A DNA stretch of 22,355 nucleotides from Dunaliella salina. Taxonomy: Eukaryota > Chlorophyta > Chlorophyceae > Chlamydomonadales > Dunaliellaceae. This document shows, piece by piece, positions 21,001 through 22,355 of the stretch. The DNA lies in NCBI GenBank assembly GCA_002284615.2, contig MU069690.1, positions 217,836-240,190 of the forward strand. The letters are read 5' to 3'. The stretch's first letter is position 1, and each line of letters opens with the position of its first letter. A model generated the notes under the pieces. It was not told the origin of the DNA and searched no databases. It saw nothing but the letters and a program-made list of their open reading frames with translations. A program made the position numbers and the translations under genes.

Positions 21001-22279
21001 AGGAAAGAGCGCAAGAAAGCACAGTCAGCACCTTGACAACAAACACAGCCAGTGCGGAGTGTTGTTTGGTTAAGCTCGCTGCTACACTGCATTACAGCGT
21101 GTGAGACCTACACTGCCAGTACCCTGCTAATAGAATGCATGATGCACCAGATCCTGATCGCTGGCAGGCACTAGCTTAATGCGAAAGTTAAACTGCATAA
21201 TGGCATGCACGACCTTCAATGTCAACCTGCTGCTACCAGGATGCTTGGTGTACTTGTGCCTGATCGCTGGCAGGATCTACCTAGTGTGGAGTTACATTTG
21301 TCCACAGCTAAGCTGCATAATGGCATGCACGACCTTCAATGTCAACCTGCTGCTACCAGGATGCTTGGTGCACTTATGCCTGATTGATGGCAGGCACCAG
21401 GAGTGGCAGTTTTCATTTCCACATTCGCATTGAGGCACCCTTTCAGCGCAAGTAGCATGGTGATGCCCCATTTGAAAGCAAATACTGTCACCAGTCGAAG
21501 CAGCAATGCATGGAAGGTTGCACGTCCAGCGGTAGCAACATGCATGGCACATGCAGCATTGCAGCAACGTGCGTGGCGGCAGCAACACGCAAGGCAGCAG
21601 CAACATGCATGGAAGACAGCCGATCCTCTGGTCACACCTTCACAAAATACACATGCAGCAGAAACATGCATGGCAGCAACACATACATATGGAAGACTGC
21701 TGATCTTAATGTCACACCTGCATGCAGTACAGATAAAGCAGCAACATGCATGGCAGCAGCAACGTGCGTGGAAGGCAGCTGATCCACATGTCACTCATTC
21801 ACAAGACATACATGCGGCAGCAACACATACATATGGAAGACTGCTGATCTTAATGTCACACCTGCACGCGGTACAGATTGCAGCAGCAACATGCATGGCA
21901 GCAGCAACGCGCGTGGAAGGCAGCTGATCCACATGTCACTCATTCACGAGATACACATGCGGCAGCAGCACATACATATGGAAGACTGCTGGTATTGATG
22001 TCACACCTTCACGCGGTACACACGCATCAGCAACATGCATGGCATCAGCAACGCGCGTGGAAGACACAGCTGATCCTCATGTTTCACACTCCCTTCACAT
22101 CCCAACATTCCCTTCATACATACCCACACATCCACATCCCCACATCCACACCCCCACATTCACTCCACATCCACAAGGTACACATGGGCTGGCGGCAGAC
22201 TGATGCAGGAGAAATTGCACTCACCAGCTCTCGCCGCACTACAAGCTCTTCCAGGAAGCCATCCACAGCCTCTTTGTAC
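11801..22279 (-). CDS. PHR2: Class II CPD DNA photolyase, C-terminal half (six exons, partial)
   Basis: Repairs cyclobutane pyrimidine dimers in UV-damaged DNA using blue light and a reduced FAD cofactor. Joining 22279-22225, 20989-20973, 20594-20496, 19466-19364, 17837-17694 and 12058-11801 gives 675 nt in one frame: 224 residues plus TGA, with all introns GT-AG. Signatures in order: EELVVRREL and SDNF, WAKETL and [13 protein letters not shown] and [42 protein letters not shown] and CKRKFD. Trp at visible residues 70, 91 and 98 are spaced 21 and 7 apart, as are W360, W381 and W388 of the Methanosarcina mazei class II enzyme, the electron-transfer tryptophans. The N-terminal antenna domain lies outside the window. 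The symbol follows green-algal usage; family identity is secure. Introns are 1235, 378, 1029, 1526 and 5635 bp. Confidence 0.95.
12379..12404. repeat. (GAAA)n microsatellite
   Basis: About five tandem GAAA units following a partial dispersed motif (GATGACTGACTACAAGCCTA at 12355). Confidence 0.9.
13055..13310. mobile_element. MITE-like element, copy 2 (diverged)
   Basis: Starts CATTTACTGTGCAAAAACTA then GATCACCGCGCATTATTATC, parallel to the start of copy 1 (TTTACCGTAGTGGAACTTGA then TCATTACGCATTATTTATC). Ends TTTTTGGGGGGTGCGGGGTG, AGTTGATTTCTGTACAGT, parallel to its end. The terminal inverted repeat is badly decayed. The interior carries TGCGCGGTTGTGTAAA / TGCGCAGTTGTGTAAA in two copies. No coding capacity. 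Confidence 0.5.
13490..14330. other. Intron sequence, no gene seen
   Basis: Part of the 5.6-kb photolyase intron. Minus-strand frames of 127-181 codons exist (13276-13659, 13430-13975), but they show no family motif. Short local duplications include CTCTTTGAAGCCTCTTTAG-like words (13745-13795) and a CTTGGCARGAAGCA pair (14250-14300). Confidence 0.5.
14333..14870 (+). repeat. Degenerate tandem repeat, ~75-100 bp units
   Basis: Units read approximately ACAGTGTTGCGCTCATGGAG, GCATTTTTGAAGCTCAAGTA, GGCAGAACTATTGGGGCCAA. They are seen at about 14340, 14560, 14645, 14725 and 14815. Further copies occur outside the block at about 15755, 15825 and 16615, on both sides of the nested palindrome. A MITE-like fragment (14388-14502) sits inside the array. 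Confidence 0.75.
14388..14502 (-). mobile_element. MITE-like element, copy 3 (inverted, truncated)
   Basis: Read on the opposite strand to copy 1. The sequence TTTACGCGTCAGTACGCACC, CAAAAATTTTTTGGCGCACC and TTTCCGCACCTTTCCGCACC matches the reverse complement of about 870-965 of copy 1. The preceding TGACCAGTTCGCACCCCCTT matches the reverse complement of its right end (GGGGGTGCGTCGTGGTCA). The terminal inverted repeats are missing or unrecognisable. Confidence 0.55.
14906..15175 (+). repeat. Outer left arm of a nested inverted repeat
   Basis: Its reverse complement is found, diverged, at 16324-16582. Shared blocks: ACTATATATTCGGAATCCTG (about 14968) with CAGGATTCCGAATATATAGT (about 16502); CTCGAGAACTGTC (about 15142) with GACAGTTCTCGAG (about 16339); CTGGGCCACTTT with AGTGGCCCAGAAA. 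Within the arm, TATTCGGAATCCTGRGMTCG occurs twice, about 150 bp apart. Confidence 0.8.
15249..15425 (+). pseudogene. Broken C2H2 zinc-finger gene fragment
   Basis: From ATG at 15249 the frame reads [18 protein letters not shown]. After a +1 shift at about 15303 it reads [19 protein letters not shown], then [20 protein letters not shown] and a stop (TAG). C-x2-C followed by H-x4-H-P is a C2H2 finger, and the shift falls between the Cys and His pairs. It lies on the strand opposite the photolyase, inside the last intron and between the arms of the nested palindrome, so a transposon cargo gene or captured host exon is possible. The fragment is short and the frame is broken as read. Confidence 0.45.
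15520..15720 (+). repeat. Inner left arm of the nested inverted repeat
   Basis: The stretch ATGCAGATGGATGCAGAATT, GAAAAGGAGCAGATTGGTAC and CCTTTTCGT (15534-15582) pairs with the reverse complement of about 15985-16034. GTGGTCCCTC and ACATGTG blocks pair with 15900-15945. Both arms keep an open frame [17 protein letters not shown], which may be a decayed transposon or gene exon. One copy of the 75-100 bp repeat follows. Confidence 0.7.
15865..16045 (-). repeat. Inner right arm of the nested inverted repeat
   Basis: Reverse-complement partner of 15520-15720, with a homopolymer-rich centre (A9 and C10 runs). Read on the minus strand it keeps the frame [18 protein letters not shown]. Confidence 0.7.
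16110..16172 (-). other. Possible small exon, unidentified
   Basis: On the minus strand ATG at 16172 opens a 21-codon frame, [18 protein letters not shown] then EGQ, ending at a consensus donor GGGCAG|GTATGC. A candidate next acceptor, CTTTTTCAG, lies at 16047-16052 before the inner right arm. It looks exon-like, but I recognise no family. It may belong to the same degenerate element as the inner arms. Confidence 0.25.
16324..16582 (-). repeat. Outer right arm of the nested inverted repeat
   Basis: Diverged reverse-complement partner of 14906-15175. It includes a C11 run (about 16450). The 16173-16323 stretch just inside it has no recognised feature. Confidence 0.8.
16930..17135. repeat. Pyrimidine-rich minisatellite, ~46-bp units
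   Basis: TGGCTCTCCTGCTGCC and close variants start at 16936, 17026, 17072 and 17118, spaced 90, 46 and 46 bp. The spacers are rich in CTTTTCTTT. Leu-rich (plus) and Lys/Ala-rich (minus) reading frames here reflect this composition and are not called as genes. The flanking 16700-16929 and 17136-17265 have no recognised feature. Confidence 0.65.
17267..17520 (-). repeat. Array of exon E donor-junction copies, ~46-bp units, one inverted
   Basis: On the minus strand the junction CACGACCAG|GTGTGTGC of photolyase exon E is echoed by CCATGGCCAG|GTGTGTGC (about 17430) and CAGCCAG|GTGTGTGCCC (about 17360). More decayed copies lie near 17475 and 17520. All are followed by TCATGAACAGGCTTTGTGGG-like intron text. 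A further copy at 17267-17313 (CACGACCAGGTGTGCGAACT) lies in the opposite orientation. Several copies keep a usable CAG|GTGTGTG donor. Confidence 0.8.
17520..17597 (-). pseudogene. Partial second copy of photolyase exon E
   Basis: This repeats 17694-17771 with 3 differences in 78 bp. It encodes [20 protein letters not shown] then AGIHDQ, open throughout. Two differences are silent and one gives Ala for Val before MWS. Its junction reads GACCAG|GCGTGTG, a GC instead of a GT donor, and there is no acceptor AG at its 5' edge (AGATGGGAT|GACAAG). It should therefore be intronic unless joined by unusual splicing. Recent tandem duplication is the simplest reading. Confidence 0.9.
17694..17837 (-). 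CDS. PHR2: Photolyase exon E (144 nt)
   Basis: Acceptor TGCACACAG|GCC and donor GACCAG|GTGTGTGC, with full codons at both ends. Encodes [37 protein letters not shown] and [11 protein letters not shown], the most conserved stretch of class II photolyases. A Val stands before MWS where most family members have Cys or Ala, as far as I recall. Both edges of this exon are tandemly duplicated into the neighbouring introns. Confidence 0.96.
17826..17934 (-). repeat. 36-bp tandem triplication of the exon E acceptor
   Basis: The words ATCTTTTTGGC, ATCTTTTGGGC and ATCTTTTTGGC start at 17827, 17863 and 17899, exactly 36 bp apart, with TGTGCAGGNGCAGGTTTGCA between them. On the minus strand each unit carries an acceptor region plus the codons for AKKIL. 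Copy 2 keeps CACACAG|GCC; copy 3 has lost the AG. Use of the second acceptor would add 12 residues ([12 protein letters not shown]) in frame, without a stop. Confidence 0.92.
18036..18091. repeat. (CA)n microsatellite, ~56 bp
   Basis: Uninterrupted CA run in the intron between photolyase exons D and E. Confidence 0.97.
18165..18325. repeat. (ATC)n / (GAT)n inverted microsatellite hairpin
   Basis: An ATC-rich run (18178-18237) ends ATCATCACCACTG, and a GAT-rich run begins CAGTGGTGATGATGG (about 18265-18322). The two arms are complementary across a ~24-bp loop and could form a long hairpin in DNA or in intron RNA. His-rich and Asp-rich frames are artefacts. Confidence 0.9.
18455..18550. repeat. 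AT-rich (ATT)/(ATTACC) low-complexity tract
   Basis: Degenerate ATTACC and ATTATT units in the intron between exons D and E. The flanking 18326-18454 and 18551-19012 have no recognised gene. The 159-codon minus frame 18598-19077 shows no family motif. Confidence 0.85.
19013..19061 (+). other. Possible small plus-strand exon with a duplicated donor
   Basis: TCTCCCTTGCAG precedes 49 nt that end ATCAA|GTGAGT, both good splice consensus matches, inside a photolyase intron on the opposite strand. The frame reads [15 protein letters not shown], which looks protein-like but matches no family I recognise. The block from GTCCGTTCTATTGTTTCG to ATCAAGTGA is repeated 61 bp downstream (19079-19126), where the donor becomes GTGACG. 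A nested gene or a pseudo-exon are both possible. Confidence 0.3.
19018..19126. repeat. 61-bp tandem duplication
   Basis: GTCCGTTCTATTGTTTCGCC (19018) and GTCCGTTCTATTGTTTTGCC (19079) each continue to AAGGCTTCAGCATCAAGTGA. The copy boundary includes the possible donor site described above. Confidence 0.9.
19205..19313. repeat. ~83-bp spaced duplication
   Basis: GCCTTGCCATATTAGGCGGC (19207) recurs as GCCTTGCCTACTAGGCGGCA (about 19290), in the intron just downstream of photolyase exon D. Confidence 0.75.
19330..19362. repeat. (CA)n tract abutting the exon D donor
   Basis: On the minus strand the donor of photolyase exon D reads TGG|GTGCGTGCGTG and continues directly as (TG)n for about 25 bp, so the microsatellite forms the start of the intron. 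Confidence 0.93.
19364..19466 (-). CDS. PHR2: Photolyase exon D (103 nt)
   Basis: Acceptor GTACTCAG|GGACC and donor TACTGG|GTGCGTGCGTGTG, where the donor runs straight into a (TG)n tract. Encodes [18 protein letters not shown] then [17 protein letters not shown]. It contains two of the three electron-transfer tryptophans (LW and YW) and the HGFMRMYW word near the FAD pocket. Its acceptor side is repeated in a minisatellite upstream (19501-19695). Confidence 0.95.
19456..19695 (-). repeat. Tandem array of the exon D acceptor junction, ~43-bp units, 6 copies
   Basis: The core CCAGCTGGTCC-TGAGTAC occurs at 19456 (the real exon edge), 19501, 19544, 19587, about 19617 and 19686. On the minus strand each unit reads GTACTCAG|GGACCAGCTGG or a variant. 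The outermost copy (about 19657-19695) also keeps exon text: its frame starts [13 protein letters not shown], against [13 protein letters not shown] in the real exon, but then diverges. Several copies retain an AG acceptor. Confidence 0.88.
19955..20030. repeat. Short ACACA/TTACAC-type tandem tract
   Basis: Loose 10-12 bp units such as CAGTTACACGTTACACAGCT and ACACAGCTGCACATGACACA, in the intron between exons C and D. The 20031-20286 stretch has no recognised feature. Confidence 0.65.
20287..20450. repeat. 40-bp minisatellite, 4 copies
   Basis: GGGGCCAGAATTAAGAAGTA followed by CAGGATCAAGGGATGGATTT, with unit starts at 20287, 20327, 20367 and 20407. It ends about 45 bp from the donor of photolyase exon C. 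Confidence 0.93.
20496..20594 (-). CDS. PHR2: Photolyase exon C (99 nt)
   Basis: Acceptor TTTTTGCAG|GTATG and donor TCCAG|GTGCGT. Encodes [20 protein letters not shown], then [13 protein letters not shown] and two bases of Arg. The NYDSL, WAKETL-D-H and DKRE-x-x-YS words are class II photolyase landmarks. The exon begins GTATGTG, itself donor-like, but the frame supports the acceptor chosen. Confidence 0.92.
20973..20989 (-). CDS. PHR2: Photolyase microexon (17 nt)
   Basis: Acceptor TTGCGCAG, exon TCGGACAACTTCTGCGA, donor GTGAGT. It encodes S-D-N-F-C plus two bases of Glu and supplies exactly the residues the family requires between RREL and the YxPNYD region. Phase works: exon A ends on a full codon and exon C starts with the third base of Glu. 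Without it the conserved DNF motif would be missing and the frame would shift. Confidence 0.88.
21145..21400. repeat. 120-bp tandem duplication plus a partial third copy
   Basis: CTGCATAATGGCATGCACGA starts at 21193 and 21313, each continuing through GTCAACCTGCTGCTACCAGG to GCCTGATCGCTGGCAGG. A partial copy of the unit end lies at about 21150 (CTGATCGCTGGCAGGCAC). In the intron between exon A and the microexon. Confidence 0.92.
21510..22075. repeat. ~144-bp minisatellite with ~72-bp half-units
   Basis: Full units are marked by CATATGGAAGACTGCTGATC at about 21687, 21831 and 21976 (period 144-145 bp). The alternate half-unit reads GCGTGGAAGGCAGCTGATCC. The two halves share GGAAGNCNGCTGATC and ATGTCACNC words, and GCAGCAACATGCATGGCAGC links them. 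Confidence 0.92.
22080..22180. repeat. ACATCC-rich low-complexity tract
   Basis: Purine-poor ACATCC, CCCACA and CATTCC words in irregular order, ending about 45 bp from the donor of photolyase exon A. Not telomere-like in unit or regularity. Confidence 0.8.
22225..22279 (-). CDS. PHR2: Photolyase exon A (55 nt)
   Basis: Acceptor GCCTCCAG|G and donor GAGCTG|GTGAGT. The exon starts with the last base of a split codon, then encodes [18 protein letters not shown], the helix preceding the conserved DNF motif of class II photolyases. The remaining 76 bp to the window edge (22280-22355) look like intron; the preceding exon is outside. Confidence 0.9.
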
Positions 22280-22355
22280 CTGGAGGCAGGGCACAGCAGA
22301 GAGATTCCTCATGCGCTTCCCTGCCAACATCTGCAACAATTCAGGCATGCGCGCA

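Noticed and set aside
21510..22075. Regular ~144-bp repeats that could suggest a CRISPR or centromeric array
   Set aside because: Only about four units with half-unit structure, no unique spacers, within a eukaryotic intron; an ordinary minisatellite.
22080..22180. ACATCC-rich tract as a telomere-like repeat
   Set aside because: Units are irregular and do not match known plant or algal telomere repeats (TTTAGGG type).

Overview
The window is eukaryotic nuclear DNA. It has short exons with GT-AG introns, introns up to 5.6 kb, long simple-sequence repeats, many degenerate minisatellites and transposon debris, at moderate GC. There is no operon-like layout, no rRNA and no tRNA that I can see. 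The repeat-rich introns, mixed base composition and an algal/plant-like class II photolyase suggest a green alga (Chlorophyta, perhaps a Dunaliella- or Haematococcus-like chlorophycean). That assignment is inference.

The only gene I identify securely is a class II CPD (cyclobutane pyrimidine dimer) DNA photolyase on the minus strand, from 22279 down to a stop at 11801. Six exons (55, 17, 99, 103, 144 and 258 nt) join in one uninterrupted frame to give the C-terminal 224 residues. This is the FAD-binding half, including a tryptophan triad with the spacing known for class II enzymes and a Lys/Ala-rich tail. The N-terminal half lies beyond the right edge. One exon is only 17 nt. The 5.6-kb last intron (12059-17693) holds transposon-like sequence, a nested palindrome and a broken C2H2 zinc-finger fragment.

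On the plus strand, at 3379-3484, there is one likely exon of a Sel1-repeat protein. It is followed by a tandem array that repeats the end of the exon plus its donor site, then by a decayed second Sel1-like piece (about 4116) and a larger array of 108-127 bp units (4169-5425). A frameshifted C-terminal piece of a non-LTR reverse transcriptase lies on the minus strand near 10188-10430. The remaining sequence of 1-11400 holds repeats and unassigned DNA.

The most unusual pattern is that minisatellite arrays repeatedly start at exon-intron junctions and carry copies of the splice site together with a scrap of exon. I see this at the acceptor of photolyase exon E (36 bp x3, in frame), the donor of exon E (about 46-bp units plus a 78-bp copy of the exon end), the acceptor of exon D (about 43 bp x6), the Sel1 exon donor (x4) and probably two more places. 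It looks like an intron-growth process that duplicates splice junctions and may create alternative splice sites. A small MITE-like element family (three copies, about 230 bp, terminal inverted repeat TACCGTAGTGGAAC) and a recurring dispersed motif of about 33 bp are further candidates for undescribed repeats.
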